Assembly: GCA_016295615.1 (NCBI GenBank)
Contig: JAEDKW010000004.1
Coordinates: 1-32,473 of the forward strand
From: Oscillospiraceae bacterium
GTDB taxonomy: Bacteria > Bacillota > Clostridia > Oscillospirales > Oscillospiraceae
Length of the DNA stretch: 32,473 nt
Reading direction: 5' to 3'
Shown piece by piece: positions 8,390 through 15,097 of this stretch (position 1 is its first letter; each line of letters begins with the position of its first letter). The notes under the pieces are model-generated. The model saw nothing but the letters and a program-made list of their open reading frames with translations, did no database searches and was not told the origin of the DNA. Made by a program: the position numbers and the translations under genes.

Positions 8390-9235
8390 TCAAAAATTTT
8401 TCATGATCGCATCGACGCATTCATCCACTGTGACCGCATCGAGCGGCACGTCCATGCCGCCCTGTCTGAGCGAATCCAGCAGCAAAACGGTGTCCGGCAC
8501 CGTCAGACCGAGCTTCTCCAGCTCCGCCTTGCGCGAAAAAACCTCCCGCGGCGTACCGTCCATGGCCAAACGGCCGTCGTTCATCACGATCACGCGGTCG
8601 GCGTTTTCCGCTTCGTTCATGTGGTGCGTAATGAGCACGACGGTAATGCCGTCCTGCTTATGCAGCCGCTCGATCGTCGAGAGCACCTCGCTGCGGCCGA
8701 TGGGGTCGAGCATGGCGGTCGCCTCGTCGAGCACGATGCACTTCGGCTTCATCGCCAGCACGCCGGCGATGGCAATGCGCTGCTTTTGTCCGCCGGAGAG
8801 CAGATGCGGCGCATGCTGCACGAACTGTTCCATCCCCACGGCGGCAAGCGCCCGGTCCACGCGCACACGGATCTCCGCGCTCGGCACGCCGAGGTTCTCC
8901 GGCGCGAACGCGACATCCTCCTCCACGACATTCGCCACGATTTGGTTGTCCGGATTCTGGAACACCATACCCACGCGGCGGCGGATCTCAAGCAGAAGCT
9001 CTTCATTGCCCGTATCCATACCGTCCACATACACGGTCCCGCCGGACGGCAGGAGCACCGCGTTGAACATCTTGGCAAGCGTGGACTTTCCGCTGCCGTT
9101 GTGCCCGAGGATCACGACGAAGCTGCCTTTCTCAATGGAAAGGCTGACGCCGTCAAGCGCAAGCGTACTGCGCTCCCCCTCCGCAGAAGGGTACGCAAAG
9201 GTCAAATCTTTTGTTTCGATCATTGTTGACATCAT
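8390..9235 (-). CDS. ecfA1: ECF transporter ATPase EcfA1
   Basis: A 281-residue ABC ATPase. Walker A is GHNGSGKST (44-52), the Q-loop VFQNPDNQIVA, the signature LLSGGQKQRIAIAG and Walker B CIVLDEATAMLDP. The NPDNQ Q-loop is typical of EcfA1. The open frame extends back to 9334, into the methyltransferase gene, but the conserved family start (METKDLTFAYP-type) begins at the ATG pair 9235/9232, preceded by a weak AGAAAG site. I therefore place the start at 9235, 17 bases after the methyltransferase stop. With ecfA2 and ecfT it forms the complete shared energizing module. Confidence 0.92.
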   Translation of the reverse strand: MMSTMIETKDLTFAYPSAEGERSTLALDGVSLSIEKGSFVVILGHNGSGKSTLAKMFNAVLLPSGGTVYVDGMDTGNEELLLEIRRRVGMVFQNPDNQIVANVVEEDVAFAPENLGVPSAEIRVRVDRALAAVGMEQFVQHAPHLLSGGQKQRIAIAGVLAMKPKCIVLDEATAMLDPIGRSEVLSTIERLHKQDGITVVLITHHMNEAENADRVIVMNDGRLAMDGTPREVFSRKAELEKLGLTVPDTVLLLDSLRQGGMDVPLDAVTVDECVDAIMKNF

Positions 9236-9252
9236 GCTGAATTCTTTCTTCT

Positions 9253-10116
9253 TTATTCGCTGCACCAGCGGCCCGTTGCGCCGCAGGGCAGTGCAAGACC
9301 GGTCTCCGTCACGGGAAGACCGAGCTCGTCCCACGTCACCCTGCCGCCGAATTTCTCCTTGACGAGAAGGCTGAGCAGATAGCCCAGCACGGAAGGCGCC
9401 AGACCCGTCGTGTACGAGTTGATGATCACAAAGAGCGGCTGCTCGGAGAGCACCTGCGTGCAGAGCCTGACGAAGGGGAACAGGTTATCCTCCAGCTTCC
9501 ACACCTCGCCGCCCGGACCGCGTCCGTAGCTCGGCGGATCCATGATGATGGCGTCATAGGTCCTGCCGCGGCGGATCTCACGCTCGACAAATTTTGCGCA
9601 GTCATCGACGATCCACCGGATCGGCGCGTGTTCCAGCCCGCTCACGCGCGCGTTTTCCTTCGCCCAGCTCACCATACCCTTCGCCGCGTCGCAGTGGCAG
9701 ACCTGCGCGCCCGAGGCGGCACAGGCGACCGTCGCGCCGCCGGTATAGGCAAACAGGTTCAGCACCCTGACGGGGCGTCCCGCACGCTCGATCTTTTCAC
9801 GGGCAAAGTCCCAGTTGACCGCCTGCTCGGGGAAAAGCCCGGTGTGCTTGAAATTCATGGGCTTGACCTGAAAGGTGAGGTCTTTGTATTTCACCTGCCA
9901 GGATTCCGGCAGTTTCTCCTTCTCCCAGTGTCCGCCGCCGGAGGACGAGCGGTGATAGCGCCCCTGCGCGCTCCTCCAGCCGCGGTTTTCGCGCGGCGTT
10001 TCCCAAATTGCCTGCGGGTCGGGGCGCACCAGGATCTGCCCGCCCCAGCGCTCCAGCTTCTCGCCGCTGCCGCAGTCAAGCAATTCATAATCGTTCCAGC
10101 CGTCCGCAATCCACAT
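9253..10116 (-). CDS. SAM-dependent rRNA methyltransferase, RlmI/RlmK-like
   Basis: A 287-residue class I methyltransferase. The SAM-binding loop is VLNLFAYTGGATVACA, the acidic loop after strand 2 is CDAAKGMVSWAKENA, and the catalytic motif IV is IIMDPPSYGRG, as in the RlmI/RlmL group that modifies 23S rRNA. There is no PUA or THUMP domain, so it is the short clostridial form, and its exact nucleotide target cannot be told. The first about 90 residues hold a small strand-rich domain (WGGQILVRPDPQAIW). It is the first gene of the leftward operon, behind the promoter at 10202-10231. The ribosome site (AGGAGG) is 6 bases ahead of ATG 10116. Confidence 0.85.
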   Translation of the reverse strand: MWIADGWNDYELLDCGSGEKLERWGGQILVRPDPQAIWETPRENRGWRSAQGRYHRSSSGGGHWEKEKLPESWQVKYKDLTFQVKPMNFKHTGLFPEQAVNWDFAREKIERAGRPVRVLNLFAYTGGATVACAASGAQVCHCDAAKGMVSWAKENARVSGLEHAPIRWIVDDCAKFVEREIRRGRTYDAIIMDPPSYGRGPGGEVWKLEDNLFPFVRLCTQVLSEQPLFVIINSYTTGLAPSVLGYLLSLLVKEKFGGRVTWDELGLPVTETGLALPCGATGRWCSE

Positions 10117-10201
10117 GTAAGCTCCTCCTGTACGGCGGCTTTTCCGCCCGCCGGCGCCGTTTTCTCTGCAAAGGGCGCAGTACTACATAATAAATCAATG
10201 T

Positions 10202-10231
10202 ATTATACCGCAAAGGCAGCGCAGTAGTCAA
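10202..10231 (-). promoter_or_regulatory. Sigma-A promoter of the methyltransferase-ecf-truA-clpE operon
   Basis: On the minus strand, -35 TTGACT (10231-10226), an 18-base spacer and a perfect -10 TATAAT (10207-10202) point leftward, leaving a leader of about 80 bases before ATG 10116. It is back to back with the queH promoter 16 bases away. Confidence 0.75.
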
Positions 10232-10246
10232 TCCAAAAAGTTGCGG

Positions 10247-10275
10247 TTGTCAAGAAACTGTTCCTGTGATAAACT
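10247..10275 (+). promoter_or_regulatory. Promoter of queH-plsY
   Basis: -35 TTGTCA (10247-10252), a 17-base spacer, and -10 TAAACT (10270-10275) with an extended TGA just ahead. The transcript would start about 25 bases before queH. Confidence 0.65.
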
Positions 10276-10306
10276 GTCAGCAATCGATAGAATGAGGAGA
10301 TTTTTC

Positions 10307-10876
10307 ATGGATCGCGTGCTGCTGCACAGCTGCTGCGCGCCCTGCTCGGTGTACTGCATCGACGCGCTGCGCAGCGAGGGGATCGAGCCGACATCGCTCT
10401 GGTTCAACCCCAATATCCACCCCTATCAGGAATATAAAGCGCGCCGCGACACGCTTTTGGCGTATGGCGAGCGCGTCGGCGTAACGGTCAGGGTACTGGA
10501 GGATTACGGACTGCGTGAATTCGTCCGCTCTGTTGCCGCGGACATTGATCACCGCTGCGCGCACTGCTACGCCCTCCGCCTCGGTACGGCGGCAAAGTAC
10601 GCCGCCGCACACGGGTTTGAGGCGTTCACCTCCTCCCTTCTGATCTCCCCCTATCAGGATCACGAGCTTTTAAAGACCGTGGGCGAAAGGATGGGGGAAC
10701 TGTACGGCGTTGCGTTTCTTTACCGTGATTTCCGTCCCGGCTTCCGCGAAGGGCAGAACAAGGCGCGCGAGCTTGGACTTTATATGCAGAAGTACTGCGG
10801 CTGCATCTTTTCGGAAGAGGACCGCTACGCAAAGCAGATCATAAAAGACAAAGCAACATTCGGAGAATCATTATGA
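10307..10876 (+). CDS. queH: Epoxyqueuosine reductase QueH
   Basis: A 189-residue protein of the DUF208 family that carries out the last step of queuosine synthesis, reducing epoxyqueuosine in tRNA to queuosine, as an alternative to QueG. The metal/cluster cysteines are present: HSCCAPC near the N-terminus (C9, C10, C13), RCAHCY in the middle, and YCGC near the C-terminus. The frame opens at 10241, but only ATG 10307 has a ribosome site (GAGGAG, 7 bases) and the family start DRVLLHSCCAPC. The stop overlaps the plsY start by 4 bases (ATGA), so the two are translationally coupled. No other queuosine gene is in the window. Confidence 0.92.
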   Translation: MDRVLLHSCCAPCSVYCIDALRSEGIEPTSLWFNPNIHPYQEYKARRDTLLAYGERVGVTVRVLEDYGLREFVRSVAADIDHRCAHCYALRLGTAAKYAAAHGFEAFTSSLLISPYQDHELLKTVGERMGELYGVAFLYRDFRPGFREGQNKARELGLYMQKYCGCIFSEEDRYAKQIIKDKATFGESL

Positions 10877-11484
10877 GCTATTTTTTCATCATCCTCATCG
10901 GCTATCTCATCGGCACGTCCAACATGGCGACCTACCTCGCCGCGCTTAAAAAAGTTGACCTGCGTGCAGGCGGAAGCGGAAATCCCGGCGCCTCGAACGC
11001 GATGATCCTCATGGGCTGGAAGTCCGGCATCCTTGTGGGCGTGCATGACATCGGCAAAGCCGTCGCCGCGGTGCTGCTTGCCGAATATCTCTTCCCCGAG
11101 ACTGCACTTGCCGGCATCGTCGCGGGCGTTGCCTGCGTGTTCGGGCACATGTTCCCCTTCTATCTCAAGTTCCGCGGCGGCAAAGGCTTCGCCTCCTACC
11201 TCGGCATGGCGCTTGCCCTGCACTGGAAGTTCGCGCTCGTTCTGCTGCTCGCCGTGGTGCTCATCACCCTGGTCACGGACTATATCGTCCTCGGCACCAT
11301 GACGACGGTCATTTCGTTTCCCGTCTACTGCGCCGTCACGCAAAGCATGATTGCCGCACTGATCCTGTGCGCCGCCTCGCTTGTGATCATTTACAAGCAC
11401 CGCAGCAATCTTGTGCGCATCTGCCACGGTACGGAGATCGGTCTGCGCAGCGCGCATAAGGGCGAGCACCGCGTACATAAGTAA
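10873..11484 (+). CDS. plsY: Acyl-phosphate:glycerol-3-phosphate acyltransferase PlsY-like
   Basis: A 203-residue integral membrane enzyme that transfers an acyl group from acyl-phosphate to glycerol-3-phosphate, the first step of phospholipid synthesis. The three PlsY loops are recognisable: GGSGNPGASN (33-42), a shortened second loop VGVHDIGKAV, and GHMFPFYLKFRGGKGFASYL (91-110). The second loop reads HDIGK where most PlsY have a D-x-x-K-G pattern, so this may be one of the extra clostridial paralogues rather than the housekeeping copy. About five membrane helices are visible. It shares 4 bases with queH and ends before a strong terminator. Confidence 0.85.
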   Translation: MSYFFIILIGYLIGTSNMATYLAALKKVDLRAGGSGNPGASNAMILMGWKSGILVGVHDIGKAVAAVLLAEYLFPETALAGIVAGVACVFGHMFPFYLKFRGGKGFASYLGMALALHWKFALVLLLAVVLITLVTDYIVLGTMTTVISFPVYCAVTQSMIAALILCAASLVIIYKHRSNLVRICHGTEIGLRSAHKGEHRVHK

Positions 11485-11505
11485 AAGAATGCGCAAAAGC
11501 GCAAG

Positions 11506-11535
11506 AAAAAAGCTGACCGAACGGTCAGCTTTTTT
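11506..11535 (+). terminator. Bidirectional terminator after plsY
   Basis: An 8-bp stem AGCTGACC/GGTCAGCT (11511-11518, 11523-11530) has a GAAC loop and is flanked by five A and five T that extend the pairing. The T-run on both strands makes it suitable for rightward plsY and for leftward transcripts from the 12290 gene. Confidence 0.88.
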
Positions 11536-11566
11536 GCTGCTGTCTTCATTCCGCGGCGCGCACCGA

Positions 11567-11647
11567 TCACCGTGCCGCCGGGATCGGCGTCTTCCCGCCG
11601 CCGCCCTTTCCGGCGACAGCCAAAATTTCAGCAGGGGTCCTGTCCAT
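11567..11647 (-). pseudogene. 26-codon ORF with a P-loop start, possible remnant of a CooC/MinD-type ATPase
   Basis: On the minus strand ATG 11647 is preceded by GGAGAG at a 4-6 base gap and begins 16 bases after the stop of the 11664-12290 gene. The 26 residues begin MDRTPAEILAVAGKGGGGKT and then run PIPAAR to a TGA at 11567-11569. The ILAVAGKGG-GKT part matches the deviant Walker A of CooC/MinD/NifH-like ATPases (typically VAGKGGTGKTT). The invariant Thr/Ser pair after GKT is replaced by TP and the frame stops there, so it cannot be a working ATPase. I read it as a leftover gene start or, less likely, a small peptide gene. Confidence 0.4.
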
Positions 11648-11663
11648 TTTTCTCTCCGTTCCG

Positions 11664-12290
11664 TTAATTCGCGTAGGCAAAATCCGTCACAAGCGCGCCG
11701 GTCCCGCGCTCATAAAGCCGCCCGTCTTCGGAATAAAATGTTTTGTTTGCTTCATCGCAGATGAAATAGTACACCGGATGGGTAAATGTCACGCTGCCGT
11801 CGGTCTCTCTGCGGACGCAGTACTTGTCCGCAGTCAGCACAGCCGTTTTCACATATCTGCCAAGCTCGACCGTAAATTCGATCTCCTGCAAATTACATGC
11901 CACGCCCGCAGCTTCCTTTTCCTTCCGCACGCTTTCATAGGTCGCGCGGTCACCGAGGATCCCCTCACCGTAGCTTTGGTATTCCTCCGGAAAAACCACG
12001 CAAAACGGCGTCGGCACACCGCGGTCAACGTAGCCGCCGAGCGCCGTGATCTTCACGCCGTGGGTGCGCTCGGGAACAAGGATCGTTCGCGTCTCGTCTT
12101 CCCCGTCCCAGACATAGGCTCCGGCGAACGCCTTGCGCGAGATGACGTTATAGCCGAAATGCACCGCGCCGCTGTCATCATACTTCATCTGTGAAACCTC
12201 GGGGCTCAGGGTGACGATATAGCCCGCTAAAATGATGATCGCGGCGAACTTCATCACCGTTCCCAGGTTTCCAAGCAGCTTCTCTGTCAT
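11664..12290 (-). CDS. Membrane-anchored protein of unknown function
   Basis: A 208-residue protein with one N-terminal membrane helix (VMKFAAIIILAGYIVTLS, about 11-28) followed by an outside domain of about 180 residues, rich in beta-strand and aromatic residues. The frame extends to 12386, but ATG 12290 has AAAGGAG 8 bases ahead and lies downstream of the promoter at 12324-12352, which decides the start. I do not recognise the family and see no catalytic motif. It contains GGYVDRGVPTPFCVVFPEEY, and two cysteines lie in the outside domain. It is a single-gene transcript facing plsY, perhaps followed by the tiny P-loop ORF. Confidence 0.65.
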   Translation of the reverse strand: MTEKLLGNLGTVMKFAAIIILAGYIVTLSPEVSQMKYDDSGAVHFGYNVISRKAFAGAYVWDGEDETRTILVPERTHGVKITALGGYVDRGVPTPFCVVFPEEYQSYGEGILGDRATYESVRKEKEAAGVACNLQEIEFTVELGRYVKTAVLTADKYCVRRETDGSVTFTHPVYYFICDEANKTFYSEDGRLYERGTGALVTDFAYAN

Positions 12291-12323
12291 GGCGTCTTCT
12301 CCTTTTGTGTTTGCTTGATTATT

Positions 12324-12352
12324 TTTATACCATAGCGTACTGTGTTTTGCAA
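12324..12352 (-). promoter_or_regulatory. Promoter of the 11664-12290 membrane protein gene
   Basis: Minus strand: -35 TTGCAA (12352-12347), a 17-base spacer, -10 TATAAA (12329-12324). It abuts the aspartokinase terminator directly. Confidence 0.65.
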
Positions 12353-12382
12353 CGAAAAAGGCGGGCTGACCCGCCTTTTTCG
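12353..12382 (-). terminator. Aspartokinase terminator
   Basis: A perfect 13-bp stem, CGAAAAAGGCGGG (12353-12365) with CCCGCCTTTTTCG (12370-12382), has a CTGA loop and ends in a T-run on the minus strand. The outer pairs come right after the aspartokinase stop codon. Confidence 0.9.
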
Positions 12383-13372
12383 TCATGACGCCGTCCGGCT
12401 TTCAAACAGCACATCATGCACGGTGCAAAGCGCCTCGTCGGCGTTATCCCGATGCACGAAGACCGTCAGATACGCTTCTCCTTCCTCCACGCCATACACG
12501 GTAATGCCCTGCCGTTCCAGCGCTTCGATGCATGCGCGCTCTGCCTCCGCGCCCGGAAGGCTTTGCCCGACCGCAGTGACGCCCGCGAGCACGGACCGCT
12601 CGCAGAACTTCTTTGTCACACCGGTCAGAGCGTCTCCGCTCCCCCGTGCGGCGACGAAACTGCCGCCGCTGCCCTCCTCGCAGGAGCGCACCTCGAGCAT
12701 CACGCCGCAGCGCCGGGCAAGCGCAACGCTTTTATCATGGAGCACCTGCGCCCCCTTTTGGGAAAGCAGAAGCATGTCGTCATAGGAAATACGCTCCAGA
12801 CGCCTTGCCTTCGGACAGATGCGCGGGTCCGTGGTATAGATCCCGGCAACATCCGTATAGATCTGGCAGCGGTCGGCATGAAACGCCGCGGACAGCGCCA
12901 CCGCGCTCAAATCGCTTCCGCCGCGGCCGAGCGTGGTCACATCGCCGTTTTCATTCACGCCCTGAAATCCGGCGATCAGCACCACGCGGCGCTCGTGCAG
13001 CTCGTGCTCGACGCGCTCCCTGCCGACGGCAGAAATCTCTGCCCCGCCATATTCCCCGTCGGTCAGGATCGGGACTTGCCAGGCGCAAAGCGAGACGGCC
13101 GGAACACCAAGCGTATGCAGCGCCATGGCGCAAAGGGAAACAGACGCCTGCTCCCCGGTGGACAGCAGCGCATCCAGCTCACGCAGGGACGGTTCTTCGC
13201 AGATCTCCCTTGACGCACTGAGAAGGCGGTCCGTTGTATCGCCCTGTGCCGAGAGGACAACGATGACGTCGTTGTCCGCCTCATAGGTATCCTTGATGAT
13301 ATGGGCAGCGTGCAGCATCTTTTCGGCATTTGCAACCGAGCTGCCGCCAAATTTCTGCACATACAGGCTCAT
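12383..13372 (-). CDS. Aspartokinase, short form with reduced regulatory region
   Basis: A 329-residue aspartate kinase making 4-phospho-L-aspartate, the first step toward lysine, threonine and methionine. It begins YVQKFGGSSVAN, the invariant KFGGSS, and has LLSTGEQASV, TTLGRGGSDLSAVAL (substrate and nucleotide binding) and YTDVAGIYTTDPR. Typical aspartokinases have about 400 residues with two ACT domains; here the catalytic part ends near 235 and only about 75 residues remain, room for roughly one ACT-like unit (ERSVLAGVTAVGQ, then ITVYGVEEGEAYLTVFV). Feedback control may therefore differ. ATG 13372 with AGAGGG at 6 bases is chosen over in-frame starts further up (13432, 13510). The terminator-like hairpin at 13388-13432 lies between this gene and the ACT regulator before it. 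Confidence 0.88.
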   Translation of the reverse strand: MSLYVQKFGGSSVANAEKMLHAAHIIKDTYEADNDVIVVLSAQGDTTDRLLSASREICEEPSLRELDALLSTGEQASVSLCAMALHTLGVPAVSLCAWQVPILTDGEYGGAEISAVGRERVEHELHERRVVLIAGFQGVNENGDVTTLGRGGSDLSAVALSAAFHADRCQIYTDVAGIYTTDPRICPKARRLERISYDDMLLLSQKGAQVLHDKSVALARRCGVMLEVRSCEEGSGGSFVAARGSGDALTGVTKKFCERSVLAGVTAVGQSLPGAEAERACIEALERQGITVYGVEEGEAYLTVFVHRDNADEALCTVHDVLFESRTAS

Positions 13373-13387
13373 TGAGATCCCTCTCGC

Positions 13388-13432
13388 AAAAAAGATGGAT
13401 TGGCAATCTGCCTGAGCAGTTTGCCAATCCAT
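13388..13432 (-). terminator. Terminator-like hairpin just before the aspartokinase ribosome site (possible attenuator)
   Basis: On the minus strand a 12-bp stem (ATGGATTGGCAA with TTGCCAATCCAT, 13395-13406 and 13421-13432) is topped, after a T-T mismatch, by CTGC/GCAG with a 4-base loop. It is followed at once by CTTTTTTG (13394-13387). The aspartokinase ribosome site AGAGGG begins only a few bases later, so any promoter after the hairpin would leave no room; aspartokinase mRNA must pass through it. An open frame also runs through the hairpin in phase with aspartokinase from ATG 13432. Confidence 0.75.
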
Positions 13433-13460
13433 GATATGACTTTTCCCGTCCTCCGGTTCA

Positions 13461-13901
13461 TCAGCCGGCAAGGATCTCAAATTTGACAACGCCGTCGAGC
13501 GACACGGCACGCGCCATCAGCTCCTCAAGCGACACTTCCATTTCCGACGTTTCCGCCGAAATCGTCACCGCCGCGCAGCCATTGGTCGGAATACTCTGGT
13601 TGATGGTGAGTATATTGGCTCCGGAAACGGCAAAAATAGACAGTGCATTGGAAAGAACGCCGGGGTTGTTTTTGAGCATCGCATAAAATGTGATGATGCG
13701 CCCCGTCTTCATGTCGTTGAACGGCTGCACCGCATCCCGGTACTTATAAAACGCGCTGCGGCTGATGCCCACAGCCTTCGCCGCATCGCCGGCGGTTCTC
13801 ACCTCGCCGGACTGGAGCATCCGTTTCGCCTCCGCGACCTGAATGAAAATATCGGGAAGCGCCTGCGCGGATACAATATAATACTTCGCTGCTTTTGCCA
13901 T
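13461..13901 (-). CDS. ACT-domain regulatory protein, PheB/UPF0735 family
   Basis: A 146-residue protein with an N-terminal helix-turn-helix-like part (about 10-55: AKRMLQSGEVRTAGDAAKAVGISRSAFYKYRD written in two halves) and a C-terminal ACT domain (about 70-146: RIITFYAMLKNNPGVLSNAL, then GANILTINQSIPTNG). This is the architecture of the PheB/UPF0735 family, often next to homoserine dehydrogenase or aspartokinase genes and thought to sense amino acids. The ribosome site before ATG 13901 is GTGAGGTG. It stands alone behind the promoter at 13942-13970 and before the attenuator-like hairpin; aspartokinase follows 88 bases later. A role in controlling aspartate-family synthesis is inferred from the context. 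Confidence 0.85.
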   Translation of the reverse strand: MAKAAKYYIVSAQALPDIFIQVAEAKRMLQSGEVRTAGDAAKAVGISRSAFYKYRDAVQPFNDMKTGRIITFYAMLKNNPGVLSNALSIFAVSGANILTINQSIPTNGCAAVTISAETSEMEVSLEELMARAVSLDGVVKFEILAG

Positions 13902-13941
13902 GTTTTGTTCACCTCACGCGGTCATTTGTCCTTGTTTTGAA

Positions 13942-13970
13942 AGCTTATCACAGAATGCCGCGCGTTGCAA
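13942..13970 (-). promoter_or_regulatory. Promoter of the ACT regulator-aspartokinase unit
   Basis: Minus strand: -35 TTGCAA (13970-13965), a 17-base spacer, -10 TAAGCT (13947-13942) with an extended TGA. The transcript would have a leader of about 35 bases. Confidence 0.6.
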
Positions 13971-13996
13971 GTCATTTTTGAAAGGAGTGTGGGGCT

Positions 13997-15061
13997 TTGT
14001 TTGAAGAACGCTGCAAAAAATTTCTGCTGTACCTTTTCTCCGCCGCTGCCGCCGCCGGACTTTTTTATCTCGTTTTCCGCTATCTGTTTTGGTGGGTGCT
14101 GCCGTTCCTGCTCGCGCTCGGCGTCGCCGCGGCGGTGGAGCCGGTCGTTGCGTATCTGCGTGTTCATCTGCGCTTTCGCCGCAGCTTTTCCGCGCTGCTT
14201 CTGACGCTGGTGCTGCTGTTCCTGCTCGGCGGACTGCTCTCGCTGCTGGGAACAACGCTTGCCAATCAGGCGTATGCGCTGCTGAAAAAGGCGCCGCTCC
14301 TCCTTGAGCGCGTGCCGCAGCTTCTTGACGCGTTCTTTGCCCGTCTTGACGGGTACAGCGCCGCCTTTCCGCAATGGCTGCGCGATTCCCTCTACGGCGC
14401 TGTGATGCGGGCGCTTTCCGACGCGGAGTCCTTCTTCTCCGACCTGACCGGACGGCTTCTCTCCTTTCTGGGCTCCTTCGCCGCGGCGCTGCCGAGGCGG
14501 GTGCTGAGCGGTGCGACGACCGTACTCGCCGTGTATTTTACGATCGCGTCCTATCCGACACTCTGCCGAATGCTCAAAACCAGACTCTCCGGCAAAACCA
14601 TACGCTCCCTGCGCCTGTTCCGCAGCGGCGTGACGCAGTCGCTTTCCCGTTACCTGCGCGCGGAGCTCACCATCAGCTTTCTCACCTTTTTGCAGCTGCT
14701 GCTCGGCTTTTTCCTCATGCGTCAGGACTATGCGCTGCTGCTCGCCTTTCTCATCACGCTTCTCGATGCGCTGCCGGTCTTCGGTACGGGAACGGCGCTC
14801 GTGCCGTGGGCGCTGCTCTCGCTGCTGTTTTCCTCCGTGCCCAAAGCCATCGCGCTGCTCGCGCTCTACCTCTGCACGCTGCTCGTGCGCAATGTACTGG
14901 AGCCAAAGCTTCTCGCCTCCCAGGCGGGGCTGCCGCCGGTGGCGTCGCTTTTTGCGATGTATCTGGGCTTCTGCACGTTCGGCGTAGCGGGCATGATCGC
15001 TTTCCCGTTTTTACTGCTGCTCGCCGCGCAGACCTACCGTCTCGGCACGCAGGAGACATGA
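13997..15061 (+). CDS. ytvI: Sporulation membrane protein YtvI-like (AI-2E transporter family)
   Basis: A 354-residue polytopic membrane protein of the AI-2E/PerM family. Two N-terminal helices (AAAAAGLFYLVFRYLF and WWVLPFLLALGVAAAV), a third (FSALLLTLVLLFLLGGLLSLLG), a long amphipathic soluble stretch (about 95-170) and at least four C-terminal helices are visible. The C-terminal region has the family's DALPVFGTGTALVPWAL and the final VLEPKLLASQAGLPP. Clostridial members with this short N-terminus are commonly named YtvI and are made during sporulation; the substrate is not known. The start is TTG 13997, after AAAGGAG (13981-13987); no ATG is available in frame. It converges on the PBP gene with a shared terminator. 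Confidence 0.83.
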   Translation: MFEERCKKFLLYLFSAAAAAGLFYLVFRYLFWWVLPFLLALGVAAAVEPVVAYLRVHLRFRRSFSALLLTLVLLFLLGGLLSLLGTTLANQAYALLKKAPLLLERVPQLLDAFFARLDGYSAAFPQWLRDSLYGAVMRALSDAESFFSDLTGRLLSFLGSFAAALPRRVLSGATTVLAVYFTIASYPTLCRMLKTRLSGKTIRSLRLFRSGVTQSLSRYLRAELTISFLTFLQLLLGFFLMRQDYALLLAFLITLLDALPVFGTGTALVPWALLSLLFSSVPKAIALLALYLCTLLVRNVLEPKLLASQAGLPPVASLFAMYLGFCTFGVAGMIAFPFLLLLAAQTYRLGTQET

Positions 15062-15090
15062 AAAAGGGCGTTCGCTTGAACGCCCTTTTT
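15061..15090. terminator. Bidirectional terminator between ytvI and the PBP gene
   Basis: A perfect 13-bp stem AAAAAGGGCGTTC/GAACGCCCTTTTT with a GCTT loop, with A and T runs serving both converging genes. Confidence 0.92.
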
Positions 15091-15097
15091 GCTGCTT

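Noticed and set aside
13373..13460. T-box riboswitch before aspartokinase
   Set aside because: The gap is only 88 bases and lacks the conserved T-box sequence (TGGNACCGCG type).
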